Part shown: positions 25,642 through 35,036 of the stretch, piece after piece
Position numbering within the stretch: position 1 is the first letter of the stretch
Layout: every line of letters starts with the position of its first letter
Assembly: GCA_900771085.1 (NCBI GenBank)
Contig: CAAGMR010000025.1
Location: 1 to 50,169 of the forward strand
Length of the DNA: 50,169 bases
Direction: 5' to 3'
From: Clostridia bacterium
GTDB taxonomy: Bacteria > Bacillota > Clostridia > Oscillospirales > Acutalibacteraceae
The notes under the pieces: generated by a model
Database searches by the model: none
Told to the model about the DNA's origin: nothing
Seen by the model: the letters and a program-made list of their open reading frames with translations, nothing else
Translations under genes and position numbers: made by a program

Positions 25642-26822
25642 CAGATTTCCTCTGGTCCGTTACCCACCTGAACAACATAGAAGTTTGCGTTATAACCGAT
25701 GGCATCGAGATAAGTTTTGCCTACTTCCTTAATGTATGCTTCGATGGATTCATTCTTAACTATGGCAACAGTACAGCCGCCGAATCCGGCGCCTGTCATT
25801 CTGGCACCGATTACGCCCGGAACTGCCCAGGATGCATTGACAAGAGTGTTAAGTTCCTTGCCTGTTACCTCATAGTCCTTATCAAGAGAAATATGAGACT
25901 CGTTCATGAGTTCGCCGAAACGGACAATATCGTTTGAGTTAAGAGCATCAAGTGCGTCTACTGTACGTTTGTTTTCTAGTACAACATGTTTAACTCTGCG
26001 TCTGCAGATTGGACACTCAACGTATTGGAGATACTCGTCGAGTTTCTCTACAGGCATAGCACAAAGGTTTGGAAGCGGTTCACTGAGATGAGCATTGATA
26101 TCGCGTAATGCACTCTCACACTCGTCTCTGCGCTCGTTGTACTTGGAATCTGCAAGACCGCGCTTTTTGTTACTGCAGGCAATAACAATTGATGCATTAT
26201 CAAGCTTTACAGGAACGTATTTGAAATCAAGGGTATCTGTGTTGAGGTAAGTTGCCTCATCCTTCTTACCCATTGCGATAATGAACTGATCCATGATACC
26301 GCAATTAACGCCAATGAACTCATTCTCTGCAAACTGGCCGAGAAGAGCAATATCTCTGTTGCTGATATCAAGATTAAAGAGACACTTGCAGATATAACCT
26401 ACAAGAACTTCAACTGAAGCAGATGAAGACAGTCCGCTGGAATTAGGTATGTTGCCAAACATGAGCATATCAAATCCGCATGGGATATCGTAGCCCTTCT
26501 GCTTAAGTCCCCAGATAACAGATAAAGGATAGTTAGTGAAATTCTTGCCGGGATCCCTTGTCTCCTCATTTATACTTCTTTCGATTACACCAAACTGTTC
26601 AAAGTTCAGAGAGCAGATTCTGAGCTTGTCGTCATCTCTCATTCTTACAGCCGCATAAGTACCTATTGTAAGTGCACAAGGTAAAACATATCCGCCATTA
26701 TAGTCAATGTGCTCACCAATAAGGTTTACTCGACCCGGAGAGAAAAATGTACGAATTTCGCCGTCTGCGCCAAAATATTCTTTAAACTTATTTATTACGG
26801 TTTCTTTCATTTGCTTATCCAT
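25641..26822 (-). CDS. galK: Galactokinase
   Basis: GHMP kinase that phosphorylates galactose at C1, the first committed step of the Leloir pathway. All three family motifs are present: PGRVNLIGEHIDYNGGYVLP (about 29-48, galactose recognition), NSSGLSSSASVEV (ATP loop) and GARMTGAGFGGCTVAI near the C-terminus. 393 residues from the ATG at 26822, chosen since GGTGGGG lies 8 bases before it; longer readings from 26828 or 26888 lack a spaced ribosome site. No galT or galE is in the window. It is followed by the coupled nudix gene. A functional link with the GH2 and GH43 glycosidases in the window is possible. Confidence 0.96.
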   Translation of the reverse strand: MDKQMKETVINKFKEYFGADGEIRTFFSPGRVNLIGEHIDYNGGYVLPCALTIGTYAAVRMRDDDKLRICSLNFEQFGVIERSINEETRDPGKNFTNYPLSVIWGLKQKGYDIPCGFDMLMFGNIPNSSGLSSSASVEVLVGYICKCLFNLDISNRDIALLGQFAENEFIGVNCGIMDQFIIAMGKKDEATYLNTDTLDFKYVPVKLDNASIVIACSNKKRGLADSKYNERRDECESALRDINAHLSEPLPNLCAMPVEKLDEYLQYVECPICRRRVKHVVLENKRTVDALDALNSNDIVRFGELMNESHISLDKDYEVTGKELNTLVNASWAVPGVIGARMTGAGFGGCTVAIVKNESIEAYIKEVGKTYLDAIGYNANFYVVQVGNGPEEI

Positions 26823-26868
26823 ATACATAACCCCACCGACTAAATATACTTCAATTATAAACGAGTGT

Positions 26869-26902
26869 AAAAAAATTAGCCACAGCAAGTTGCTGTGGCT
26901 AA
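26869..26902 (-). terminator. Terminator of the lipase gene at 26920
   Basis: A 12-bp stem TTAGCCACAGCA (26876-26887) with 26891-26902, followed on the minus strand by a run of seven T. It separates the lipase from galK. Confidence 0.93.
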
Positions 26903-26919
26903 TAAAAATTTTTGTGAAA

Positions 26920-28077
26920 TTACTTGTTGATTACAGGGAGGTCAGTAACTCTCTCAGTAATCTCAAGGAAGAAGTTATTGTAATCTTCTTTTGTTTCACC
27001 TACGCCCATGTAAGAAGTGTGGTCTTTCCACTCTTCAGGCATTACATACCAGATACCCGGCTTGCATTCTTCGTTAGAAACGAAATCTGTGAATGGTTCG
27101 CCATTGTTAGGGTGCATAGCAGCAGGTACGTTAACGATACCATCGTTTGGCTGCCACTCTTCACCGTGAGTAGCATCCTTGTAGAGGCACTCAAATGGGC
27201 TGAAGATTCTAAGTGGAAGCCAGATGTCCTTTGATGGAACTTCGTACTTGCCCTTTCTGTTTGTTCTACGTCCATAGTATGAGAAGTAGTAAATGTTGTC
27301 GTATGTCTTATAGTCCTTAGTAAGGTATGAGCCGTACTCTGTTGTGAGCTCTTCGAAGATGTTACCTTCCTTCTGCTGGATCATCTTCATAACCTTGCCT
27401 GTGTTAAGAGAAACGTGTTTCTTACCTGAAACACCGAACTGATCAAGACCCATCATGTAGAACTTGTTGAATGGACCTGAAAGGATTGGTGCAAGGAAGA
27501 AGAATACGCCATTGAATGGCTTGAAGAGTGGGCCTGCAGCGTCAGGAAGTGTTACACCGTTATGAGTAGCTGCAAGTGTTGTGCATGAATGAACCCAGTC
27601 AGCCTTGCCACCAGCGAAAAGTGGTGAAAGGTCATCAGGATCTGTGCATGCTCTTTCTTCTTCTGAACCTTCAGCAAGAAGGTTGATAAGTGTTCTGATT
27701 GTTGGGCCGCCGAAGCTGTGACCAACAAGGTTAACCTTCATGAGGTTACCGTCAGCGTCTCTTTCACCCCAGCCAGGAACGAGTGGCTTTGTGAAAGTTT
27801 CGCCATAACGTTCTGTTCCGGTTCTCTCTGAATGAGCCTTACCGAAGTCTACTCTTGTACCTGTGAGCTGTGCATAAAGGATGCAAGCACGGTCCCACAT
27901 ACCGTTAAATGCGCCAACACTTGGAGTCTGGCAAGGAACGCCAGCTTCAAGAATAGCCATCTTAGCGTTACCATTCCACATACCAAATCCAGGGCAGAAA
28001 TCGTTAAGCTTAGAATCCTGTCCCCAGCAAAGGAAGCCGTGAACAATGATAACTGGAAAAGCGTTAGTCTTTTTCAT
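26920..28077 (-). CDS. Lipase of the staphylococcal-type family (intact copy 1)
   Basis: Alpha/beta hydrolase predicted to cleave acyl esters. VIIVHGFLCWG opens the fold, MWDRACILYAQLTG follows, and VGHSFGG carries the nucleophile Ser121. AEGSEEER, LSPLFAGG and the C-terminal VMPEEWKDHTSYMGVGETKE (His of the HTSYMG block as likely base) match family I.6 lipases. 385 residues and no signal peptide, which is unusual as classical members are secreted with long propeptides. GGAGG lies 8 bases before the ATG. A single-gene unit with its own terminator. Clear homologue of the gene at 35791 and of the broken gene at 9185. Confidence 0.9.
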   Translation of the reverse strand: MKKTNAFPVIIVHGFLCWGQDSKLNDFCPGFGMWNGNAKMAILEAGVPCQTPSVGAFNGMWDRACILYAQLTGTRVDFGKAHSERTGTERYGETFTKPLVPGWGERDADGNLMKVNLVGHSFGGPTIRTLINLLAEGSEEERACTDPDDLSPLFAGGKADWVHSCTTLAATHNGVTLPDAAGPLFKPFNGVFFFLAPILSGPFNKFYMMGLDQFGVSGKKHVSLNTGKVMKMIQQKEGNIFEELTTEYGSYLTKDYKTYDNIYYFSYYGRRTNRKGKYEVPSKDIWLPLRIFSPFECLYKDATHGEEWQPNDGIVNVPAAMHPNNGEPFTDFVSNEECKPGIWYVMPEEWKDHTSYMGVGETKEDYNNFFLEITERVTDLPVINK

Positions 28078-28181
28078 TTGATTACCTCCAAAAATAAATC
28101 CAACGTATTAATTATACACGTATTGTTCGCACATGCTCTGCCAAAAAGTTATTAACACTTTTGTTTATTTCGAACAAAAGA

Positions 28182-29564
28182 CTACACCATTTCTTCAGGT
28201 TTAAAAACCTTGTCAAACTCCTCTTCTGTAAGGAATCCGAGCCCAACGCAGGCTTCCTTCAGGGAAATGTTTTCGTCGAAGGCTTTATGAGCAGTTTTTG
28301 CGGCATTCTCATAACCGATATAAGGGTTAAGAGATGTAACAAGCATAAGAGAATTATAAAGATTTCCCCTCATCTTTTCTTTGTTTGCTTTAATGCCGAT
28401 TGCGCAGTTATCGTTGAATGAAACGATAGATTCTGAAAGGAGTCTTACTGACTGAAGGAAATTGTATGCAATAACAGGCATAAACACATTAAGTTCGAAG
28501 TTTCCCTGAGTAGCTGCAGCGCCAATTGCGGCGTCATTACCAAGAACCTGAACTGCAACCATTGTCACCTGCTCACACTGTGTAGGATTGACCTTGCCCG
28601 GCATAATTGATGAACCCGGCTCGTTTGCAGGAATTGTAATCTCACCAATTCCAAGACGAGGACCGGATGCAAGCCAGCGAACATCATTTGCAATCTTCAT
28701 CATGTCTGCGGCAACTGCTTTTACAGCACCATGTGCAAATACAATCTCATCCTTACTTGTAAGAGCATGGAATTTATTGCCGGCAGTTCTGAATTCTTTG
28801 CCGGAATTCATGGAAACCTTCTTTGCAACAAGTTCAGAGAAACCTGCAGGAGCATTGAGTCCGGTGCCTACAGCTGTACCACCGAGAGCAAGCTCGCGAA
28901 GAGGATCAAGGCTTAAGTATATAAGTTCAAGGTCTTTTTCGAGGGATGATCTCCAGCCGGAAATCTCCTGACTGAAGCTGATTGGAACAGCATCCTGAAG
29001 ATGTGTACGTCCGCTCTTTACAATGCCCTCATTCTCCTTTTCAAGCTTCCTGAAAGTATCAATAAGAGTATTAAGAGCAGGAACAAGCTTATCTTCAAGA
29101 GCAATAACAGCAGCAATATGCATTGCAGTCGGGAAAGTATCGTTTGATGACTGTGACATATTAACGTCGTCATTAGGATGGCAGATTGCCTCTCCTGCTA
29201 TTTCATTTGCGCGATTGGCAACAACTTCATTGGTATTCATGTTTGACTGTGTACCTGAACCGGTCTGCCATACAACAAGTGGAAAATGCTCAGCGAGTTC
29301 GCCAGCAATCACTTCATCACATGCCTTAGAGATAGCTGCAAGTTTCTTATCAGTCATCTTTTCAGGTTTGAGTTCATTGTTTGCCATTGCAGCTGACTTC
29401 TTGAGAATGCCAAAAGCATGAATAATCTCTGACGGCATTGTTTCAATGCCTACGCCAATAGGAAAATTCTCATGGCTTCTCTGTGTCTGAGCTCCCCAGT
29501 ACTTATCTGCAGGTACCCTTACTTCGCCCAGAGAGTCGTGTTCAATCTTGAAATTGCTGTCCAT
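28182..29564 (-). CDS. fumC: Fumarate hydratase class II
   Basis: Interconverts fumarate and L-malate; oxygen-stable, iron-free homotetramer. Family landmarks in 460 residues: GEVRVPADKYWGAQTQRSHENFPIG in sections at the start, GSGTQSNMNTNEV, SSNDTFPTAMHIA, GRTHLQDAVPISFSQE and the signature GSSIMPGKVNPTQCEQ. The Ser of SSIMPGK is the catalytic residue in this superfamily. AAGGGG precedes the ATG. Single gene; the following inverted repeat at about 28158-28180 is AT-rich and only a weak terminator candidate. Aspartase is excluded by the overall fumarase-type motifs, though the families are similar. Confidence 0.95.
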   Translation of the reverse strand: MDSNFKIEHDSLGEVRVPADKYWGAQTQRSHENFPIGVGIETMPSEIIHAFGILKKSAAMANNELKPEKMTDKKLAAISKACDEVIAGELAEHFPLVVWQTGSGTQSNMNTNEVVANRANEIAGEAICHPNDDVNMSQSSNDTFPTAMHIAAVIALEDKLVPALNTLIDTFRKLEKENEGIVKSGRTHLQDAVPISFSQEISGWRSSLEKDLELIYLSLDPLRELALGGTAVGTGLNAPAGFSELVAKKVSMNSGKEFRTAGNKFHALTSKDEIVFAHGAVKAVAADMMKIANDVRWLASGPRLGIGEITIPANEPGSSIMPGKVNPTQCEQVTMVAVQVLGNDAAIGAAATQGNFELNVFMPVIAYNFLQSVRLLSESIVSFNDNCAIGIKANKEKMRGNLYNSLMLVTSLNPYIGYENAAKTAHKAFDENISLKEACVGLGFLTEEEFDKVFKPEEMV

Positions 29565-29630
29565 CCTTCTACCCCTTCAAATGTAAAACTATATGCCAAT
29601 GATTATACACTAAAATCTGCGTTATATAAA

Positions 29631-29662
29631 GGAAAAAGCGGATCGGCCAGGCCGATCCGCTT
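29631..29662 (-). terminator. Terminator of the large oxidoreductase gene
   Basis: A 12-bp perfect stem (29636-29647 with 29651-29662), CAG loop, and TTTTT on the minus strand beyond it. Confidence 0.92.
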
Positions 29663-29697
29663 CATGTTTATCCCAAAATTACACTTATAAACTAAAA

Positions 29698-32571
29698 TTA
29701 GTCTTCTTTGTCAGTTACATATGGTACATATGGCTTATCTTCGATACCCTTAACCTTGTTCTTGATATCCTTAATGATAAGTTTAGCTTCACGCTTAGCA
29801 GCGTACATACCAATGTACTTGAGCTTAACTTCAGATGTTCTCATGATAGAAGCATCCGGACGCTCTCTGTGAAGGTGAATAGCGTCGAACTTACACTGAA
29901 CTGTGCAGACACCGCAACCTACGCACTTAAGTGGGTCAACTTCAGAAGCGCCGCACTTGAGACAACGATCTGTCTCAGCCTTAACCTGCTCTTCTGTGAA
30001 TGGCATCTTGTACTCGTTGAATGTGTTCTTTCTATCAACTGTTTCGTCGATGCGAGCCTTCTGACGAGGAGTTTCATCGTAAGAACCAATCTTGATGTCT
30101 TCCTTATCAAGAGACTTGATATCTCTGTAGTCACGAGCGATTGTCATTGTGCAGCCTTCGCGAACGAAGCGGTGGATTGAGTAAGCACCAAATCTACCTG
30201 CAGCAATAGCATCGATAGCGAACTTAGGACCTGTCTGAACGTCACCACCAACAAAGATATCATCACATGTTGTCTGGTATGTCTTAGGGTCGATAACAGG
30301 GCTGTTGCCTCTGCCGAGTTCAACGTTCTGACCGTTGAGGAGGTCACCCCAAACGATAGCCTGACCGATTGAGAAGTAAACGTTTTCGCACTCGATTGTG
30401 ATTGTGTCGTCTTCGTCGTACTGTGGGTTGAATCTGCCGTCAGCATCCTTAACCTGTGTGCACTTCTTAAGAACGATACCGCAAACCTTGCCGTCCTGTG
30501 TAAGAACTTCCTTTGGACCCCAACCGCAGTTGATGTCGATGTTCTCTTCTTCAGCCTCGAAGATTTCTTCGTCTGTAGCAGGCATTTCATCTCTCTGCTC
30601 AAGTGAGAACATTCTTACTGACTCTGCGCCCTTACGCATAGCGTCACGAGCTACGTCGATAGCAACGTTACCACCACCGATAACTACTGTCTTACCATTT
30701 ACTTTGAATTCTGGGTTTGCATATACTTCGTGAAGGAAGTCAACTGCAAGCATTACATTTTCAGCATCTTCGCCTGGAATGTTTGGCTTACGAGCGCCCT
30801 GGCAACCAATAGCAATGTAGAATGCCTTGTAGCCCTGTTCACGGAGTTCGTCAATTGTTACGTCCTTACCAACTTCAACGCCAGTCTTAACTTCTACGTC
30901 GAGAGCCTTGAGAACGTCAACTTCTGCGTCAATAACATCCTTAGGAAGCTTGAATGCAGGGATACCGTATGTAAGCATACCGCCTGCCTTTTCATTCTTC
31001 TCGAATACTGTTGGCTTGTAACCATGAAGAGCAAGATAGTATGCACATGAGAGACCAGCTGGGCCACCACCGATGATAGCAATCTTCTCTTCGAAGCATT
31101 CATCAGCATACTGAGGAATCTGCTTTTCAGGGATGTAACGTGTTTCAGCCTTAAGATCACGCTGAGCGAGGAAGTTCTTTACTTCATCGATAGCGATAGC
31201 TTCGTCGATTGTTGCACGAGTACAAGCATCTTCACAACGCTTATTACATACGCGACCACAAACAGCTGGGAATGGGTTGTCCTTCTTGATGAGTTCAAGA
31301 GCTTCGTCATATCTGCCCTGGTTAGCAAGGCGAAGGTAACCCTGGATACCGATGTGAGCTGGGCAGCTAGCCTTACATGGAGCTGTACCTGCCGGATATG
31401 TTTCGATACGGTTATGATCTCTGTAATCCCAGTCCCAAAGGCTTTCATTCCAGTGATAATCAGCTGGGTCTGACTGCTTAGGGTTGGCAACCTGAGAACC
31501 GTCCTTAGCGCAAAGCTTTCTACCAAGCTTAACAGCACCGCCCGGACACTTTTCAACACACTGACCGCAAGCTACGCAGTTTTCTTTGTCAACCTTGGCA
31601 ACGTAAGCAGAACGAGAAAGGTTTGGAGTGTTGAAGAGGAATGATGTACGGAGAGCGTAGCAAACGTTTACGTTACAGTTACAGATAGCGAAGATTTTGT
31701 TTTCACCATCGATGTTTGTAATCTGATGAACGTAACCCATCTTCTCAGCCTTGCGGAGAATTCTCTCAGCTTCAGCTCTGTCAACGTACTTACCGCCCTT
31801 GCCTGTTTCAACAACGTAGTCAGCCATGTCGCCTATAGCGAGACACCACATGTAGTCGTCGCCGCAGCCTTCGCTGTACTTTGTTCTTGATTTACGGCAA
31901 GAACATGGAGAGATAGCATACTTGCCATCATACTTGTCCATCCAGTGAGAGATGTGCTCAAGAGAAATTGAGTTGTTCTCCTGCTCGATAGCTTTCTCTA
32001 CAGGGATAACGTGCATACCGATGCCGGCACCACCCATTGGTGTAGCCTTTGTGATCTTCTCAAGAGGAAGTCTTGTCATATGCTCGAAGAAGATACCCAT
32101 TTCTGGATGCTCATCGATGATGTTAAAGTTCATGTTTGTGAACTCAGCTGAACCAGGAACGTACATTGGAAGTACGTACTGCTTCTCATGAGCGTCATTT
32201 TCCCAGTTGTACTCAAGTACACCGCAGTATGAAAGTCTGTCGAGAATTGGCTGAAGTTCTTCAGCTGTTCTGCCGGTCTTTTCTACAATCTGTGGGAGAG
32301 TCATTGGCTTACGAACACCAAACTCAAGAGCGAGGTCGCACATCTCATCATCAAGAATTGAAGCGAGTGCCCAATACTCTGGGTCCTTTGAATTTACAGG
32401 TGTGATGCCAAGCTTCTGACCAACACGGTCAGTAATCTTCTGACCGAGCTTGAGAATGTTCTCACGAGGATTTGGATCATCATAGTATTCGATGAATTCC
32501 TTGCTGTTAAGGTATTCGTTCAAATACTTTTCTGAAGATAAATTGTCTACGTTTTTAGCGATTTTTGCCAT
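29698..32571 (-). CDS. Multidomain Fe-S/FAD/NAD(P) oxidoreductase (GltD-like)
   Basis: A 957-residue fusion. Residues about 65-125 resemble a winged helix (LPQIVEKTGRTAEELQPILDRL). A cysteine-rich part follows: C223, C225, C236, C243, then C298, C300 and C304 (CNCNVNVC). A 4Fe-4S ferredoxin motif CVACGQCVEKCP is at 332-343. Residues about 395-900 match the glutamate-synthase small subunit: N-terminal Cys cluster (C399, C403, C438, C442, C446, C450), FAD motif IIGGGPAGLSCAYYLA from 500, NAD(P) motif VVIGGGNVAIDVARDAM, GDVQTGP near the end. The C-terminus adds CLKCG and CVGCGVCTVQCKFDAI. Such enzymes pass electrons between NAD(P)H and ferredoxin-type carriers; the physiological partner is unknown. 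Monocistronic, divergent from a FadR-type regulator. Confidence 0.85.
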   Translation of the reverse strand: MAKIAKNVDNLSSEKYLNEYLNSKEFIEYYDDPNPRENILKLGQKITDRVGQKLGITPVNSKDPEYWALASILDDEMCDLALEFGVRKPMTLPQIVEKTGRTAEELQPILDRLSYCGVLEYNWENDAHEKQYVLPMYVPGSAEFTNMNFNIIDEHPEMGIFFEHMTRLPLEKITKATPMGGAGIGMHVIPVEKAIEQENNSISLEHISHWMDKYDGKYAISPCSCRKSRTKYSEGCGDDYMWCLAIGDMADYVVETGKGGKYVDRAEAERILRKAEKMGYVHQITNIDGENKIFAICNCNVNVCYALRTSFLFNTPNLSRSAYVAKVDKENCVACGQCVEKCPGGAVKLGRKLCAKDGSQVANPKQSDPADYHWNESLWDWDYRDHNRIETYPAGTAPCKASCPAHIGIQGYLRLANQGRYDEALELIKKDNPFPAVCGRVCNKRCEDACTRATIDEAIAIDEVKNFLAQRDLKAETRYIPEKQIPQYADECFEEKIAIIGGGPAGLSCAYYLALHGYKPTVFEKNEKAGGMLTYGIPAFKLPKDVIDAEVDVLKALDVEVKTGVEVGKDVTIDELREQGYKAFYIAIGCQGARKPNIPGEDAENVMLAVDFLHEVYANPEFKVNGKTVVIGGGNVAIDVARDAMRKGAESVRMFSLEQRDEMPATDEEIFEAEEENIDINCGWGPKEVLTQDGKVCGIVLKKCTQVKDADGRFNPQYDEDDTITIECENVYFSIGQAIVWGDLLNGQNVELGRGNSPVIDPKTYQTTCDDIFVGGDVQTGPKFAIDAIAAGRFGAYSIHRFVREGCTMTIARDYRDIKSLDKEDIKIGSYDETPRQKARIDETVDRKNTFNEYKMPFTEEQVKAETDRCLKCGASEVDPLKCVGCGVCTVQCKFDAIHLHRERPDASIMRTSEVKLKYIGMYAAKREAKLIIKDIKNKVKGIEDKPYVPYVTDKED

Positions 32572-32877
32572 TTCCTTATCTTCCCTTTCTTTGAATTCAT
32601 TTCATTTAATTGCAATTAATTACTCGACAGAATTCGAGTAATACCATTTACATATTGATAATAGTTTGTCAAAGTTGAGTTAGTCAACGCTAACCAACGC
32701 TCTTTAGCCACTTTTAGAGGCTTAAACAATAGATTGATATTGCTTTTTAACATATTGTAATATAAAATGGTCTTGTGGCTCGTGGCCATACCACGACCAA
32801 CGCTAAAAATAAGCAAAAACTGCTTATTTCAAATGGTTTGTGTGTATTTTAGGACAATCTGTTGGAGGATTTGAACA
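32572..32877. promoter_or_regulatory. Divergent intergenic region with several inverted repeats
   Basis: 306 AT-rich bases between the oxidoreductase and the GntR-type gene, with no convincing ORF. It holds a 14-bp palindrome TTAATTGCAATTAA (32606-32619), a 9-bp inverted repeat ATTACTCGA/TCGAGTAAT (32619-32642), a 6-bp inverted repeat TCGTGG/CCACGA (32780-32796), a hairpin AAATAAGCA/TGCTTATTT (32807-32829), and three copies of CAACGCT between about 32685 and 32804. The repeats are good operator candidates for the adjacent FadR-type protein; which one it binds is not known. Confidence 0.6.
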
Positions 32878-33591
32878 ATGCAATTCGATAAAATTACTGC
32901 ACCTTCACTAAAAGACATTTTTATCTCCCGTCTACAGGATGCAATCATATCCGGCGAGATAAAGATTGGCGAAAAGCTCCCCTCTGAAAGAGAACTCTCT
33001 GACACAATGCAGGTCAGCCGTGCCGTGGTAAATTCCGGCATTGTTGAACTCTCCCACCGTGGCTTTGTGGAAATCGTTCCACGTCAGGGCGTATTTGTAT
33101 CTGACTTCAGACGCAAAGGTAATATGGAAACTCTTAATGCCCTTATGGATTACGAAGGCGTAATCTTCAGCGAGAGTTCTGTTCGTTCAATTCTTGAAAT
33201 CAGAAAAGCTGCCGAACACCTAGTTGTCGAGAGAATTATCCAGGTTGGCACTGAAGAGGATTTCAATGCTCTCGGTCAGATTCTTGGCGATCTCTCTGAA
33301 GCAAAAACTCCGGAAGAAGCATCTGAAACCGCTTTCTTATTCTGGCATGAGCTTTCATACAGATGCGGTGACCTTATCATCCCCCTCACTGTCCAGTCAT
33401 TCAAGAAACCTGTTACCACCCTCTGGACAAGATTCTGCAGCAAATATGGTATTGAAGCTCTTGTTAAAAACACCAGCGCAATCTATTCTGCAATCTGCAA
33501 GAGAGATCTCATAGCGGCATCTATTGAAGTTGAGGAATCACTTATGCGTTCTCTTGAGGGTGACTTCCCTATTTACGATGAAAAGAAATAA
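32878..33591 (+). CDS. GntR/FadR-family transcriptional regulator
   Basis: Ligand-responsive DNA-binding protein of 237 residues. Residues about 8-75 form the GntR winged helix: LKDIFISRLQDAIISGEIKI, LPSERELSDTMQVSRAVV and GFVEIVPRQGVFVSD. The rest is an all-helical FadR C-terminal (FCD) domain with ILEIRKAAEHLVVERI and a metal/ligand site likely around FWHELSYRCG. GGAGG lies 9 bases before the ATG. It is divergent from the large oxidoreductase and shares a repeat-rich intergenic region with it, so control of that gene and of itself is the simplest model. FadR-type proteins often sense organic acids such as lactate. Confidence 0.9.
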   Translation: MQFDKITAPSLKDIFISRLQDAIISGEIKIGEKLPSERELSDTMQVSRAVVNSGIVELSHRGFVEIVPRQGVFVSDFRRKGNMETLNALMDYEGVIFSESSVRSILEIRKAAEHLVVERIIQVGTEEDFNALGQILGDLSEAKTPEEASETAFLFWHELSYRCGDLIIPLTVQSFKKPVTTLWTRFCSKYGIEALVKNTSAIYSAICKRDLIAASIEVEESLMRSLEGDFPIYDEKK

Positions 33592-33693
33592 AACGCAGTG
33601 AATTGCGGCTCACTTTTTGTTGATATTTTAACCAATATAAAGTATATTGATAATTGCAGTATACATATTATTTTCTAGTAAAGGAGAAAAAGT

Positions 33694-35010
33694 ATGAAAA
33701 ATGTTGTACTCAAAATCTGCAGCGTTCTTATTATCCTTGCTTCCATCTTTGGACTTGCAGGCGCCGGTCTCGGTGTTAAGGATGCACTTGCAGTAAAGGC
33801 ATTCATGGAAGGCGACGGTACTTCCGACCCTGTTAAAGAACTTACAGATGGTCTTAAACTTCTTGGCGACAACGAATCAGCTTACAAAGAAGGTATCATC
33901 ACTTACAAAGATGGTCTCGTTCAGTTGGCTGACGGTGAAAAAGAGCTTGCTGCAGGTAAGGCTCAGCTTGCTCAGGGTTACAAAGACTATGCTGCAGGTA
34001 AAGCAGAACTTGCCGCAGGTCAGAAGTTAATCGACGAGAACACACAGGCTTACAACGAAGGTAAGGAAACCCTCGCTCAGATTGAGCCTCTTCTCCCTGT
34101 TATCGAAACCTACCAGAAGTTCCGTGACGGTACAATTGCTAACCTCCCAGGTTTCTCAACTGCTCAGGAATATTTCATGAAAGTAGTAAGACCTCTTGCA
34201 AAAGAGGCTGACCTCGACATTCCTGAAAACGAAAATGACCTTGTAGCTTACATTCAGAACATGGTTACCGACGGTAAGGCACAGCTTAAAGAGTATGAAG
34301 ATGGTCTTGTAGCTCTTGCTGATGGTAAGAAGCAGCTCGCACAGGGTGAAAAAGACCTTGCTGACGGTGAAAAGCAGGTTGCTGACGGCGAAGCTCAGCT
34401 CGCTGACGGCAAACAGCAGCTCAAAGAAGGACGTGCACAGCTTAAGGAGTATGAAGACGGTATCGGTCAGATCAAAGACGGTCTCGACGAAGTACTTTCT
34501 CAGAAATCTTACTCTGACAAGAACGGCAACGTTGTTGTAAAGAATCCTTCAATGACAGTTGGCGAAGACTTTGACTACTACGAGTACGACAAGAACGGCA
34601 AGCCTGTAATGATGCTCGACGGCAATAAGCTCGTTAGCCTTAAGCAGGCAACAAAGGTTCGTGATGCTCTTGCAACTTACGTTGATGACGTAACTGCAGG
34701 CGTAACAAAGGAACTTGTTACTCGTATCGTTCTTTACCTTGTTCTTGCTCTCGCTTCACTTTGCGGTCTTCTTGCAGGTATCAGAGGTCTTCTCGGTAAG
34801 GGCTTTGTTCCTGGTCTCATCGCAGCTATTCTTGGTGTAGGCGCAAACATCGCAGGTATCGCTACTGATTACCGCCACTACATGTTCCTCCTCGAGGACG
34901 GCAGTGCAAACGGTTCTCTTCAGTTCGCTGCAATGGTTGTATTCGCTGTAGTTGCTGTAGGATTTGCAGTTGTAGCAAAAGTTTGCAAGACTAAAAAAGT
35001 TGAAGAATAA
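33694..35010 (+). CDS. Membrane protein with Ala/Gly-rich heptad-like repeats (YhgE/Pip-like layout)
   Basis: Function not known. The 438-residue protein has an N-terminal membrane segment (about 5-30), a long exposed region, and three C-terminal membrane segments (about 345-430). Two blocks of about 7-residue repeats of the form LADGEKQ/LAAGKAQ occupy about 70-115 and 200-260, giving a regular G-x-x-x-L pattern, as seen in YhgE/Pip and MmpL-type proteins. Between them lies a globular part including the acidic FDYYEYDKNGKPVMML. AAAGGAG precedes the ATG. Monogenic, ended by the terminator at 35037. Possible roles are cell-envelope organisation or secretion; this is a guess. Confidence 0.75.
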   Translation: MKNVVLKICSVLIILASIFGLAGAGLGVKDALAVKAFMEGDGTSDPVKELTDGLKLLGDNESAYKEGIITYKDGLVQLADGEKELAAGKAQLAQGYKDYAAGKAELAAGQKLIDENTQAYNEGKETLAQIEPLLPVIETYQKFRDGTIANLPGFSTAQEYFMKVVRPLAKEADLDIPENENDLVAYIQNMVTDGKAQLKEYEDGLVALADGKKQLAQGEKDLADGEKQVADGEAQLADGKQQLKEGRAQLKEYEDGIGQIKDGLDEVLSQKSYSDKNGNVVVKNPSMTVGEDFDYYEYDKNGKPVMMLDGNKLVSLKQATKVRDALATYVDDVTAGVTKELVTRIVLYLVLALASLCGLLAGIRGLLGKGFVPGLIAAILGVGANIAGIATDYRHYMFLLEDGSANGSLQFAAMVVFAVVAVGFAVVAKVCKTKKVEE

Positions 35011-35036
35011 TTCAGCTTAAATTTCAGGCAAATTAA

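Noticed and set aside
28158..28180. AT-rich inverted repeat after fumC, considered as a terminator
   Set aside because: An 8-bp AT-rich stem without a proper T-run; too weak to annotate.
32616..32816. A 66-codon minus-strand frame in the divergent region
   Set aside because: No ribosome site, no recognisable family, and it overlaps several inverted repeats and probable promoters.
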